A DNA stretch of 64,000 nt. Origin: Flavihumibacter sp. UBA7668. Its GTDB lineage: Bacteria > Bacteroidota > Bacteroidia > Chitinophagales > Chitinophagaceae. Positions 7,422 to 16,468 of the stretch are shown one piece after another; within the stretch, counting starts at the first letter, position 1, and every line of letters starts with the position of its first letter. The notes below the pieces were generated by a model. That model saw nothing but the letters and a program-made list of their open reading frames with translations, was not told the DNA's origin and did no database searches. A program made the translations under genes and the position numbers. Where the stretch lies: NCBI RefSeq assembly GCF_002483205.1, contig NZ_DLHM01000001.1, positions 62,001-126,000 of the forward strand, given 5' to 3'.

Positions 7422-9806
7422 TTGGCAACCACATCTAAAAAAGAAACCACCTGTTACCATTGCGGAGAATCCTGCCAGGAAGGCATTATTCTGCTGGAAT
7501 CGAAAAATTTCTGTTGCGATGGTTGCAAAATGGTGTACCAACTCTTAAACAGGCATGAGCTCTGCGATTATTACGATCTCAATACAAATCCCGGACAAAG
7601 TCAGCGAATCACCGTACGGAAAGACAAGTTTTCTTTTCTGGAGGATACCGGAATTCAACAGGAGCTGATTCATTTTAAAGATGATTCCACTACACATATT
7701 ACTTTTTATTTACCTCAAATCCATTGCAGTTCCTGCTTGTATTTGCTGGAAAACCTGCATAAAATAAATGCAGGAATCATAAAAGCAACCGTACAGTTTA
7801 CCCGCAAAGAAGTGGATATCATTTTCCACCATAACATTCTCTCTTTACGGGGAGTAGCCGAATTACTAACCAGCATCGGATATGAACCCTACATCTCTTT
7901 ACAGCAGTTGAAAAAAGCAAAACCCAGAATCCCCCGCACCCTGATATATCAATTAGGTGTGGCGGGATTCTGCTTTGCGAATATCATGCTGATGAGCTTT
8001 CCGGAATACCTGGGATTGGAAAAGGCAGAACAGGAATTACAATATGCATTCCGTTACCTCAACCTGCTGCTTGCATTACCGGTTTTACTATTTAGCGCAG
8101 AACCATTTTACACCAGTGCCTGGAAAAGTCTGAAACATCGATTTCTCAATATAGACGCACCTATAGTGCTGGCCATCTGGGTAACATTCTTACGAAGCGT
8201 AGTTGAAGTAATAACAGATACTGGTGGCGGCTATTTTGATTCTTTTTCCGGAATCGTATTTTTCATGCTGATTGGCCGGGTACTTCAGGACAAAACCTAT
8301 CAGCAATTATCCTTTGAACGCGATTATACTTCTTATTTTCCTATAGCCGTAACCGTACTAAAAGACGATACTGAAATTCCAACCGCTCTCCCTTCCATCA
8401 AACCCGGAGACACACTCTCTATTCACCAGGATGAACTAATCCCCGCTGATGGAATCCTAACCAAAGGGCGGGCCTATATTGACTACAGTTTTGTTACCGG
8501 AGAATCTCTGCCGGTTCTCAAAGAAGTAGGTGAACTCATATATGCAGGTGGCAAACAAACGGCCGGAACGATTGAACTGCTGACCATAAAAGAAGTGGCG
8601 CAAAGTTACCTTACCCGTCTCTGGAACCAGGCTGACAAACCTGCGCAGAAAGAAAAAGGAATTTCCTTTGTTCATCTATTGAGCAGGTACTTTACGTATA
8701 TCGTATTTGGTATTGCACTACTAACAGCAGCCTATTGGTGGGCAGTGGATACTACAAAAATCTGGCCGGCTGTAACCGCCATATTGATCATTGCATGCCC
8801 CTGTGCACTGCTACTCTCCAATACATTTACCAATGGAAATATCCTGCGTATTTTTTCACGAAACGGACTCTATCTCCGGAATGCACAGGCCATTGAAGAA
8901 ATGGCCGGTATTAATGAGATTGTATTTGATAAAACCGGAACACTGACCACTACCACCAAACATGCTGTAGATTATACAGGAGACGCTTTAACCATAGTAC
9001 AGCTGGAAGCGATTTCTGCTCTGGCCGGTAACAGCCGCCATCCGCTAAGCAAAGCACTGGTGCAACACCTGGGCCGAAAGCGGATACCGGTTGAACAGTT
9101 TCGTGAACGAATTGGAAAAGGTATTGAAGGCAGCATCAATGGATCCCGGTATGCGCTAGGTTCACAGCAGTTTATTTGTGGAACGAAAAACCCTACGGGC
9201 GGCACCCGCGTTTATGTTTCAATAGATGGCCAGCTGAAAGGATTTTTTCAGTTTCATAATTTTTACCGCGATGAAGTCTCCGCCCTGCTTACCCGAATTC
9301 AGCCGGATTATACGCTTGCCATCCTTTCGGGCGACAATGAAAACGAACGATATCAGTTGGAAAAAATGGTTGGCAAAAATACCACCCTTCTATTTCATCA
9401 GCAGCCCCAGGATAAACTCCGCTATATCGAAATAGAAAAAGAAAAGGGGAAAAAAATAATGATGATCGGAGATGGCCTGAATGATGCCATCGCCTTACAG
9501 GAAAGTGATATGGGAATAGCGATAGCTGAACATTCCAACACGTTTACACCTGCCAGTGATGGCATTCTGGATGCTTCCTCCCTCGGCAAACTGGATCGCT
9601 TCCTGCTATTGGCCAAAGGCAATAAACAGATCGTGATAGCCAGTTTTGTTATGAGCATTTTGTATAATATCATAGGCTTATATTTTGCGGTACAGGGCGA
9701 ACTATCTCCCCTGGTCGCTGCCATACTCATGCCCTCCAGTTCCCTGAGTATAATTCTGCTCACCTATGGTGCATCCGGAATCTATGCGCGCAAACTTCAA
9801 TTATAG
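7422..9806 (+). CDS. ccoI: cbb3 oxidase copper-transporting P-type ATPase
   Basis: A 794-residue P1B-type ATPase of the CcoI/FixI group, which supplies copper for cbb3 oxidase assembly. In order: an N-terminal zinc-finger-like segment (CYHCGESC, then FCCDGCK), an HMA-like domain with HCSSC (C102, C105), TGES (359-362), the transmembrane CPC (459-461), the phosphorylation site DKTGT (D503) and GDGLNDA. The start is a TTG at 7422. The only later ATG (residue 37) would remove the N-terminal cysteine motifs that this family carries in Bacteroidota. A weak -7-like box TAGTTTAG lies at 7397-7404. ccoS and ccoNO follow. Confidence 0.93.
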   Translation: MATTSKKETTCYHCGESCQEGIILLESKNFCCDGCKMVYQLLNRHELCDYYDLNTNPGQSQRITVRKDKFSFLEDTGIQQELIHFKDDSTTHITFYLPQIHCSSCLYLLENLHKINAGIIKATVQFTRKEVDIIFHHNILSLRGVAELLTSIGYEPYISLQQLKKAKPRIPRTLIYQLGVAGFCFANIMLMSFPEYLGLEKAEQELQYAFRYLNLLLALPVLLFSAEPFYTSAWKSLKHRFLNIDAPIVLAIWVTFLRSVVEVITDTGGGYFDSFSGIVFFMLIGRVLQDKTYQQLSFERDYTSYFPIAVTVLKDDTEIPTALPSIKPGDTLSIHQDELIPADGILTKGRAYIDYSFVTGESLPVLKEVGELIYAGGKQTAGTIELLTIKEVAQSYLTRLWNQADKPAQKEKGISFVHLLSRYFTYIVFGIALLTAAYWWAVDTTKIWPAVTAILIIACPCALLLSNTFTNGNILRIFSRNGLYLRNAQAIEEMAGINEIVFDKTGTLTTTTKHAVDYTGDALTIVQLEAISALAGNSRHPLSKALVQHLGRKRIPVEQFRERIGKGIEGSINGSRYALGSQQFICGTKNPTGGTRVYVSIDGQLKGFFQFHNFYRDEVSALLTRIQPDYTLAILSGDNENERYQLEKMVGKNTTLLFHQQPQDKLRYIEIEKEKGKKIMMIGDGLNDAIALQESDMGIAIAEHSNTFTPASDGILDASSLGKLDRFLLLAKGNKQIVIASFVMSILYNIIGLYFAVQGELSPLVAAILMPSSSLSIILLTYGASGIYARKLQL

Positions 9807-9885
9807 TGATCAAAATCATAAAAACCGTTGAGAGCAGTCATAAAGCCCCCAGGCTTCACCGGGTACTTTTACAAAAATTTTACAA

Positions 9886-10050
9886 ATGGGTGTTATAATC
9901 CTACTCCTTATAGCCAGTATCTCCGTCGCCGGAATTTTTCTTTTCGGCTTTATCTGGAGTGTAAAAAAAGGACAATATGAGGACGAATACTCACCTCCGG
10001 TCCGAATGTTATTTGACGATAAACCTTCCAAAAAAAGTTCCCAACAATAA
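9886..10050 (+). CDS. ccoS: cbb3 oxidase maturation protein CcoS
   Basis: A 54-residue membrane protein: one N-terminal transmembrane helix (MGVIILLLIASISVAGIFLF), then a short cytoplasmic tail with WSVKKGQYEDEYSPP and MLFDD. That is the hallmark pattern of CcoS, which helps insert heme and copper into cbb3 oxidase. It sits between ccoI and ccoNO as in most cco loci, 79 nt after ccoI and 20 nt before ccoNO. Confidence 0.9.
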   Translation: MGVIILLLIASISVAGIFLFGFIWSVKKGQYEDEYSPPVRMLFDDKPSKKSSQQ

Positions 10051-10070
10051 ACCGAAAAACAGCCAACTGT

Positions 10071-12176
10071 ATGCAGCTTGAACAATTCAGTTATGACAAC
10101 AAAATCGTTAAGTGGTTTGCCTTTGCTACCATATTATGGGCGATTGTAGGCATGCTGGCCGGATTATGGGCGGCCATCGCCCTGTATTACCCGGCTATCA
10201 ACCTCGATTTTGCACCCACTACCTTCGGAAGAATGCGCCCGGTACACACCAATGCCGTGATTTTCGCATTTGTAGGCAATGGTATTTTTATGGGGGTTTA
10301 TTATTCCCTACAACGCCTTTGTAAGGCCCGTATGTTCAGCGATTTGCTGAGCAAAATCCATTTCTGGGGATGGCAGGGTATTATTGTTGCTGGAGCACTG
10401 ACACTTTGGGCAGGATATACTACCGGTAAAGAATATGCCGAACTGGAATGGCCAATCGATATTGCCATTACGCTGATTTGGGTAGTTTTTGGTATCAATA
10501 TTTTTGGAACCATCCTTAAAAGAAGAGAAAGTCATCTTTATGTAGCCATCTGGTTTTATATCGCTACCTGGGTAACTGTAGCGATGCTGCATATTGTAAA
10601 CAGTTTCGAATTACCAATCAGTCTTTTTAAAAGCTACAGCTGGTATGCTGGCGTGCAGGATGCACTCGTTCAATGGTGGTATGGTCATAATGCTGTGGCA
10701 TTTTTTCTGACAACACCCTACCTCGGACTGATGTATTATTTTCTTCCTAAAGCGGCCAACCGTCCGGTATATTCCTACCGGCTTTCCATCATACATTTCT
10801 GGGCACTGATTTTTCTTTATATCTGGGCGGGGCCACACCACCTGCTCTATACAGCACTTCCTGACTGGGCACAATCACTTGGGGTAGTTTTCTCCGTTAT
10901 GCTGATTGCTCCTTCCTGGGGCGGTATGCTGAATGGTTTGTTTACCTTACGCGGGGCCTGGGACAAAGTGCGGGAAGAACCTGTTTTGAAATTCCTGGTT
11001 GTGGCCATTACCTGTTATGGTATGGCTACTTTTGAAGGCCCCCTCCTGAGTCTGAAAAGTGTAAATGCCATTGCACACTTCAGCGACTGGATTGTAGCGC
11101 ACGTGCACGTAGGCGCACTCGGTTGGAATGGCTTCCTGACATTCGGTGTCCTGTACTGGCTGATCCCTAAAATGTACAATACACCGTTGTACTCCAAAAA
11201 ACTGGCAGGCTCTCATTTCTGGATCGGTACGATTGGTATCATACTCTATGCAATCCCCTTGTATTGGGCAGGTTTCGCTCAAAGTATGATGTGGAAACAG
11301 TTTACAGCAGAGGGACAATTGCAGTTCCAGTTTCTCGAAACTGTTACCCATATAATTCCGATGTATGTTACCCGTAGTATCGGAGGTACCTTATATCTGA
11401 TAGGCGCTCTTATCATGGTGTACAACCTGTATAAAACAATGAAAGCAGGCAGCTTTGTTGCCAATGAAGAAGCAGAAGCAGCCCCACTTCCAAAAGAAAT
11501 CAAAACACATGGCAAGGAACACTGGCATCGCTGGATTGAAAAACGTCCGATTCAAATGCTTGTCTTCAGTTTTGTTGCCGTTGCAATTGGAGGTGTTCTC
11601 GAATTTGTTCCAGCCTTCCTGGTGAAATCTAATGTTCCCACCATCAGCAGTGTAAAACCCTATACTCCGCTTGAACTTCATGGCCGGGATATTTATGTGC
11701 GCGAAGGCTGTTATACCTGTCACAGTCAGATGATCCGTCCATTCCGCGATGAAGTAGCCCGTTATGGCGAATACAGTAAAGCAGGTGAGTTCGTATACGA
11801 CCACCCTTTCCAGTGGGGATCCAAAAGAACGGGGCCAGATCTGGCGCGTGAAGGTGGGAAATACCCCGACAGCTGGCACTATAACCATATGCTGGATCCA
11901 ACTAGTATGAGTCCGGGTTCCATTATGCCGGCCTACCCCTGGCTCTTTGAAGATAAAATTGATACCGCTATGACACCCAAAATGATAAAAGCCATGCAAA
12001 CACTTGGGGTGCCGTACGAAAAAGGGTATGCAGAAATAGCAAACAAAGAATTGAATACGCAGGCCAATGCCATTCGGATCAATTTAAAAATGGAAAAAAT
12101 TGAAGTGGGCAAACACGATGAGATTGTAGCATTGATAGCGTATTTGCAGCGGATGGGGACAGATATTAAAAAGTAA
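10071..12176 (+). CDS. ccoNO: Fused cbb3 oxidase subunits I and II (CcoN-CcoO)
   Basis: A 701-residue fusion typical of Bacteroidota. Residues 1-460 form the heme-copper subunit CcoN: candidate heme and CuB ligands are H59 (RPVHTNA), H206 (WWYGHN), H256/H257 (AGPHH) and H344/H346 (VAHVHVG). A linker and one extra membrane helix (about 493-518) lead to the monoheme CcoO part, with CYTCH at 547-551 and a probable axial Met in MPAYPW (M619). Together they reduce oxygen at low concentration and pump protons in the inner membrane. ccoQ and ccoP follow, but only after an unusual 273-nt purine-rich spacer. Confidence 0.96.
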   Translation: MQLEQFSYDNKIVKWFAFATILWAIVGMLAGLWAAIALYYPAINLDFAPTTFGRMRPVHTNAVIFAFVGNGIFMGVYYSLQRLCKARMFSDLLSKIHFWGWQGIIVAGALTLWAGYTTGKEYAELEWPIDIAITLIWVVFGINIFGTILKRRESHLYVAIWFYIATWVTVAMLHIVNSFELPISLFKSYSWYAGVQDALVQWWYGHNAVAFFLTTPYLGLMYYFLPKAANRPVYSYRLSIIHFWALIFLYIWAGPHHLLYTALPDWAQSLGVVFSVMLIAPSWGGMLNGLFTLRGAWDKVREEPVLKFLVVAITCYGMATFEGPLLSLKSVNAIAHFSDWIVAHVHVGALGWNGFLTFGVLYWLIPKMYNTPLYSKKLAGSHFWIGTIGIILYAIPLYWAGFAQSMMWKQFTAEGQLQFQFLETVTHIIPMYVTRSIGGTLYLIGALIMVYNLYKTMKAGSFVANEEAEAAPLPKEIKTHGKEHWHRWIEKRPIQMLVFSFVAVAIGGVLEFVPAFLVKSNVPTISSVKPYTPLELHGRDIYVREGCYTCHSQMIRPFRDEVARYGEYSKAGEFVYDHPFQWGSKRTGPDLAREGGKYPDSWHYNHMLDPTSMSPGSIMPAYPWLFEDKIDTAMTPKMIKAMQTLGVPYEKGYAEIANKELNTQANAIRINLKMEKIEVGKHDEIVALIAYLQRMGTDIKK

Positions 12177-12449
12177 AAAGGCAAAAGTAAAAAGTAAAAG
12201 TAAAAAGTAAGACACGCTGAAAGAAAAAACACCCGAAGGAAAGTGCAGAAAGATAAAATTCAGGAATAAATAAATGTGAAGTGGTAAGCCGGAATGATAA
12301 ACACACGAAAGGTCAAAATTAAAAGTGGGGGAGCCGAAAGGTGAGACACCTGAAGTGCAACAAACCGTAGTACAAACAACTATAAACTAAAAACGAAACA
12401 TTTAACTGCGAAAGGGAAACAACTGCAGGAAAATAAAATAAATAACAAC
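12177..12449 (+). other. Purine-rich spacer inside cco operon
   Basis: 273 nt without a gene between ccoNO and ccoQ. It is dominated by A and G on the coding strand. It opens with a short-unit array of AAAAGTA/AAAAAGTA words (12167-12211) that begins inside the ccoNO stop region. CGAAAGG occurs at 12306, 12335 and 12409. No hairpin with a T-run and no TAnnTTTG box was seen, so nothing indicates a transcript end. It could be a long leader or processing region for ccoQP, or decayed sequence. Confidence 0.5.
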
Positions 12450-12617
12450 ATGAAATTTATAAATTATCTGGAATCAATTGCAGGAATCAGCATTTATGGA
12501 TTGGGGTCTTTGTTGATTTTTAGTGTCTTTTTTCTGCTGGTGGTGATTTGGACATATAAGGCGGATAAGACAATGATTGATGAAATAAGTCGTATTCCGC
12601 TTGACAACAGAAACTAG
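12450..12617 (+). CDS. ccoQ: cbb3 oxidase small subunit CcoQ
   Basis: A 55-residue protein with a single central membrane helix (about 17-38) and a short charged tail (TYKADKTMIDEISRIPLD), matching CcoQ/FixQ in size, topology and position before ccoP. CcoQ stabilises the cbb3 complex. It begins after the purine-rich spacer and ends 22 nt before the ccoP ATG. Sequence conservation in this family is low, so the call rests largely on context. Confidence 0.8.
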   Translation: MKFINYLESIAGISIYGLGSLLIFSVFFLLVVIWTYKADKTMIDEISRIPLDNRN

Positions 12618-12639
12618 ACTAAACGCTAAAACTTTTACT

Positions 12640-13848
12640 ATGTTTTTTTTCCAACAAGTACGCCACAATATAGGCGCTGCATGCAAGGTGATGGTCATGT
12701 TATTGGGATTACTGGCGGCAACCCTTCCAGTCTGGGCAAAAGGAGCATCTGGTCCCCCACCTGTGAGCAGCCTGGAAAATCCGCTTGCAGTAACCTTATT
12801 GATCATTATTGCAGTTTTGGCATTGATCATAATTTTATTAGCCTGGGTGGTTAATGGTGCTGCAGATGTATTCATTAGCCGATACAGAAAAGCAAAATCC
12901 GGAATTGTTTCTTCGCTTCTAATCGGATTTGCGCTGCTTTCCAATTCAGCCATGGCGCAGGATGCAGCAGGTGCACAAAATGTCGGATCAGCATCAGCGG
13001 CAGGTTCAAATCTGATCGGAGGAATGGATCCGATTGCTTTTTATTTCCTAACCGGCGTACTCGCAATTGAACTTATTGCCATTCTTTACCTGCTCTATAA
13101 CCTGAAACTGCTGATCAAAGCAGAGCTTGCCAGCACCGCAGTTGTGAAACAGCCTACTGTTCCAGCAAAACCAAAAGAAAGCTGGTGGTCAAAGCTTAAC
13201 CGCTTCAAGCCGGTTGAGCAGGAAGCAGATATTGACCTTGGGCATGATTATGATGGTATCCGGGAATTGGATAACCGCCTCCCACCCTGGTGGTTGTATG
13301 GGTTCTATATATGCATTATTTTTTCTGTAATCTATCTCTGGCGATTCCATGTTTCTCATACCGGGCCATCTTCCATTGAGGAATACAACAAACAAATGGC
13401 GATTGCAGAAAAACAAAAGGAAGAATATCTGAAAAAAGCTGCCAACAATATTGATGAAAACAGCGTAGTTATGTTGGATGCAGGAGGAATTGCAGCAGGA
13501 CAGGCACTCTATATCACCAATTGCGCCGCCTGTCATGGTAAAGCAGGTGAAGGAACAGTTGGACCAAATCTGACAGATGATTATTGGTTACATGGAGGAA
13601 GTATCAATTCAATTTTCAAGACCATCAAATACGGCGTTCCTGAAAAAGGAATGCGTTCCTGGCAGGAAGATTTAAGTCCGGTTAAAATTGCACAGATCAG
13701 CAGTTTTATCAAATCGATCCATGGTACCAATCCGCCTAATGCAAAAGAAAAACAGGGAGAATTACATACCGATTCACCAGCCGCTGTTGATTCAACAAAA
13801 GCTACAGCAGTGGTAGATTCCGCTGCAATCACTAAACTCTCCAATTAA
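12640..13848 (+). CDS. ccoP: cbb3 oxidase cytochrome c subunit CcoP, single heme site
   Basis: A 402-residue membrane-anchored cytochrome c. It has an N-terminal hydrophobic segment, a second helix near 50-72, a third hydrophobic stretch resembling a signal (SLLIGFALLSNSAMAQ), further helices, the CcoP N-terminal signature DNRLPPWWLYGF, and a C-terminal heme domain. Only one CxxCH is present (CAACH, 295-299), with a probable axial Met in GMRSW (M338); proteobacterial CcoP usually has two. It passes electrons to CcoO/CcoN. The C-terminal 45 residues are Ala/Thr/Ser rich and likely disordered. The ATG at 12640 is preferred over an upstream TTG that overlaps ccoQ. ccoG follows after 11 nt. Confidence 0.93.
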   Translation: MFFFQQVRHNIGAACKVMVMLLGLLAATLPVWAKGASGPPPVSSLENPLAVTLLIIIAVLALIIILLAWVVNGAADVFISRYRKAKSGIVSSLLIGFALLSNSAMAQDAAGAQNVGSASAAGSNLIGGMDPIAFYFLTGVLAIELIAILYLLYNLKLLIKAELASTAVVKQPTVPAKPKESWWSKLNRFKPVEQEADIDLGHDYDGIRELDNRLPPWWLYGFYICIIFSVIYLWRFHVSHTGPSSIEEYNKQMAIAEKQKEEYLKKAANNIDENSVVMLDAGGIAAGQALYITNCAACHGKAGEGTVGPNLTDDYWLHGGSINSIFKTIKYGVPEKGMRSWQEDLSPVKIAQISSFIKSIHGTNPPNAKEKQGELHTDSPAAVDSTKATAVVDSAAITKLSN

Positions 13849-13859
13849 TACCGTCCTCC

Positions 13860-15275
13860 ATGAGTGTGGCTAAGGAAAATATTGAAAAAGAAGAAGAAAG
13901 TTTTCGCGACAGGATCGCCACGGTTGATAAATCCGGTAAACGTAAATGGATTTTTGCACAAAAACCAAAAGGACGTTTTACCAACTGGCGAAACTATGTA
14001 AGCTGGCTATTTTTCATCGTTTTCCTTGCCATACCTTTTATCCAGGTAAACGGAAGACCACTTTTACTATTCAATATTCCGGAAGCAAAATTCATCTTAT
14101 TCGGGAAAGTTTTCTGGCCACAGGATTTTTTTATATTCGGACTTACCATGGTAAGTTTTGTAATATTCATTGTATTATTTACCGCAGCATTCGGACGACT
14201 TTTCTGTGGCTGGATTTGTCCGCAAACCATTTTTATGGAAATGGTTTTCCGCAAAATTGAATACCTGATTGAAGGCAGTGCATCAGAACAGCGATTACTG
14301 GCCAAAGCACCCTGGAATACAGAGAAAATAACAAAGAAAACAACCAAACACCTCGTTTTCTTTATTATGTCGTTCGTAATTGCCAATTTTTTTCTCGCTT
14401 ATATTATTGGTGTGAAAGATCTCTGGAAAATTATCACCGAACCAGTTAGCGAACACTTTATTGGATTTTTATCCCTTTTAATCTTCTCCGGTATATTTTA
14501 TGGGGTATATGCTTTTTTCAGAGAACAGGTTTGCACAGTAGTTTGTCCGTATGGTCGCTTACAGGGGGTATTACTGGATCGCAACTCCATGATAGTTGCA
14601 TACGATTACAAAAGAGGAGAACCAAGAGGAAAGCTTAAAGATAAAGAAACATTATCGCTGGGCGATTGCATCGATTGCTTACAATGCGTGAATGTTTGTC
14701 CAACTGGTATTGATATCCGTAACGGAACCCAATTGGAATGTGTGAATTGCACTGCATGTATTGATGCCTGTGACAATATCATGGATAAAATCGGAAGACC
14801 AAGAGGTTTGATCCGATATGCTTCTGAAAATGGTATTGCAGGAAGAGAACCCCTGAGATATACCACAAGAATGAAATTATATACCGCATTACTGCTGGTA
14901 TTAGTGGTAATTTTATCCAGCTTGCTGATCACCAGAAAAGATGTGGATGCCACCATTATGCGAACACCGGGAATGCTCTATCAGGAAAGAGGAACAGACA
15001 GCATCTCCAATCTTTATAATATAAAAGTGGCGAACAAAACAATGAATGAAATACCACTTACTGTAAAATTGGAAAGCAAGCCGGGTAAGGTTGAAATCAT
15101 TGGAGGTGGTCCAATCATTGTGAAGCAGGAAGGACAGGGATCAGGTTCTTTTTTCCTGGTATTACCACGAGAATCAATTCGGGATCGAAAAAATATAATC
15201 CAATTAGGACTTTACCGTGGCACTGAAAGAATAGATCTTATTAAAACCACTTTTTTAGGTCCCGTAACACAATAA
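13860..15275 (+). CDS. ccoG: Cytochrome oxidase accessory protein CcoG
   Basis: A 471-residue polytopic iron-sulfur membrane protein of the CcoG/FixG (RdxA) family. In proteobacteria CcoG has been linked to reduction of Cu(II) during cbb3 assembly. Visible are several N-terminal helices, the motif CGWICPQTIFMEMVF, VCPYGRLQGVLLDRNS and two ferredoxin-type clusters, CIDCLQCVNVCP and CVNCTACIDACD. A membrane helix near 340-360 and a C-terminal Ig-like periplasmic domain complete it. It lies between ccoP and ccoH, 3 nt from the latter, so translation is probably coupled. Confidence 0.95.
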   Translation: MSVAKENIEKEEESFRDRIATVDKSGKRKWIFAQKPKGRFTNWRNYVSWLFFIVFLAIPFIQVNGRPLLLFNIPEAKFILFGKVFWPQDFFIFGLTMVSFVIFIVLFTAAFGRLFCGWICPQTIFMEMVFRKIEYLIEGSASEQRLLAKAPWNTEKITKKTTKHLVFFIMSFVIANFFLAYIIGVKDLWKIITEPVSEHFIGFLSLLIFSGIFYGVYAFFREQVCTVVCPYGRLQGVLLDRNSMIVAYDYKRGEPRGKLKDKETLSLGDCIDCLQCVNVCPTGIDIRNGTQLECVNCTACIDACDNIMDKIGRPRGLIRYASENGIAGREPLRYTTRMKLYTALLLVLVVILSSLLITRKDVDATIMRTPGMLYQERGTDSISNLYNIKVANKTMNEIPLTVKLESKPGKVEIIGGGPIIVKQEGQGSGSFFLVLPRESIRDRKNIIQLGLYRGTERIDLIKTTFLGPVTQ

Positions 15276-15278
15276 ACT

Positions 15279-15725
15279 ATGGCACTAAATTTTGGACATA
15301 AAATTATACTCGTATTTATCGTATTCGGTTTACTGATGGGTACACTTATTTATATGAGTGTAAAAACCGAATTCGAACTGGTATCCAAAGATTATTATAA
15401 AGAAGAACTTGCCTACCAGGAAGTGATTGATGCCAGAAAAAATGCAGAAACATTATCCTCTTCTATAAAGCTAAATTATGATGATAAACAATTGCAGATT
15501 CTAATGCCCATGGAAATGAAGCTACAGGTGGATTCTGGTGAAATCTATTTTTACTGCCCGGCTGATGCTAAAAAAGATACCATACTGCCCTTACAACCGG
15601 ATACCAGCGGAATGCAGGTTATTCAAATAGGCGAAACTGTAGCACCCGCAGCCTATAAATTGCGGATAAAATGGAATGCAGCGGGAAAATCGTATTACCA
15701 GGAAAATTATATGAACCTTCAATAA
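15279..15725 (+). CDS. ccoH: FixH-family cbb3 oxidase assembly protein
   Basis: A 148-residue protein with one N-terminal membrane helix (about 7-27) followed by KTEFELVSKDYYKEELAYQE, the conserved FixH/CcoH segment, and a small beta-rich domain outside the membrane. FixH is needed for cbb3 assembly or stability. It starts 3 nt after ccoG, and its TAA shares a base with the ATG of the next gene (15725), which implies translational coupling. Confidence 0.9.
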   Translation: MALNFGHKIILVFIVFGLLMGTLIYMSVKTEFELVSKDYYKEELAYQEVIDARKNAETLSSSIKLNYDDKQLQILMPMEMKLQVDSGEIYFYCPADAKKDTILPLQPDTSGMQVIQIGETVAPAAYKLRIKWNAAGKSYYQENYMNLQ

Positions 15726-16432
15726 TGAATTGGGACCTTACCATAGCAGCATTAAGTCTGGGACTGATCAGTAGCTTTCACTGTGTGGGTATGTGTGGTC
15801 CAATTGCATTTGCATTACCTGTACAACAGTTTTCTACAATTTCCAAAATGCTTGTTACGCTCAGTTATCATATTGGGCGAATCTTCACTTATGCGGCCAT
15901 GGGTGGCTTATTTGGTCTTTTGGGCAGACAGGTATACCTGGCCGGAATTCAGCGTTGGTTTTCAATAGTATTAGGCATCGCTGTATTGTTACTATTGATA
16001 CAATATCTTTATCAGAAAAGCAGGATTCAACCCGGTTGGATGAATCGTTTTCAGATCCGACTCTTAAATAGTATGAGCCGCCTGCTTAACAAACCAAAAG
16101 CCGGCAATTTCTTTTTACTTGGTATGGCAAATGGTCTTCTCCCCTGTGGGATGGTATATCTGGCCATAGCAGGTGCACTCAGTACCAACCAGGTCAGTAA
16201 TGGAATTTTCTTTATGGCCGCGTTTGGAGCCGGCACTTTACCAGCACTCCTTGCACTCAACTGGTTTGGACATATGGCCAGCATCAGCCTGCGAAACAGG
16301 ATGCGACAACTTACTCCTTATGTAATAGCAGTTATGGGTATTCTCCTTATACTTCGTGGATTAAATTTAGGAATTCCGTATATAAGTCCTGTTTTGGAAA
16401 CAGCCAGAGGAACTGGCATCCTATGTCATTAA
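15725..16432 (+). CDS. SafE/TauE-like membrane protein of cco locus
   Basis: A 235-residue protein with about six membrane helices, of the SafE-like (DsbD transmembrane-related) family. It carries the motif SSFHCVGMCGPIAFALP at residues 14-30, with a Cys pair in a CxxxC arrangement, and NGLLPCGMVY near 140. Members next to ccoG/ccoH are thought to act in copper delivery for cbb3 oxidase; I infer the same here. The ATG overlaps the ccoH stop by one base. The frame could extend upstream into ccoH, but the overlap start is standard. It is the last gene of the oxidase operon. Confidence 0.88.
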   Translation: MNWDLTIAALSLGLISSFHCVGMCGPIAFALPVQQFSTISKMLVTLSYHIGRIFTYAAMGGLFGLLGRQVYLAGIQRWFSIVLGIAVLLLLIQYLYQKSRIQPGWMNRFQIRLLNSMSRLLNKPKAGNFFLLGMANGLLPCGMVYLAIAGALSTNQVSNGIFFMAAFGAGTLPALLALNWFGHMASISLRNRMRQLTPYVIAVMGILLILRGLNLGIPYISPVLETARGTGILCH

Positions 16433-16468
16433 GCAATGACCCCTGCCTCCTTAATACGATCCGGTCTG

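Noticed and set aside
11391..11999. 202-residue open frame on the minus strand
   Set aside because: It is fully antisense to the strongly conserved ccoNO gene and has the amino-acid composition of a shadow frame.
12474..12953. 159-residue minus-strand open frame across ccoQ/ccoP
   Set aside because: Overlaps two convincing cco genes on the other strand; low-complexity composition.
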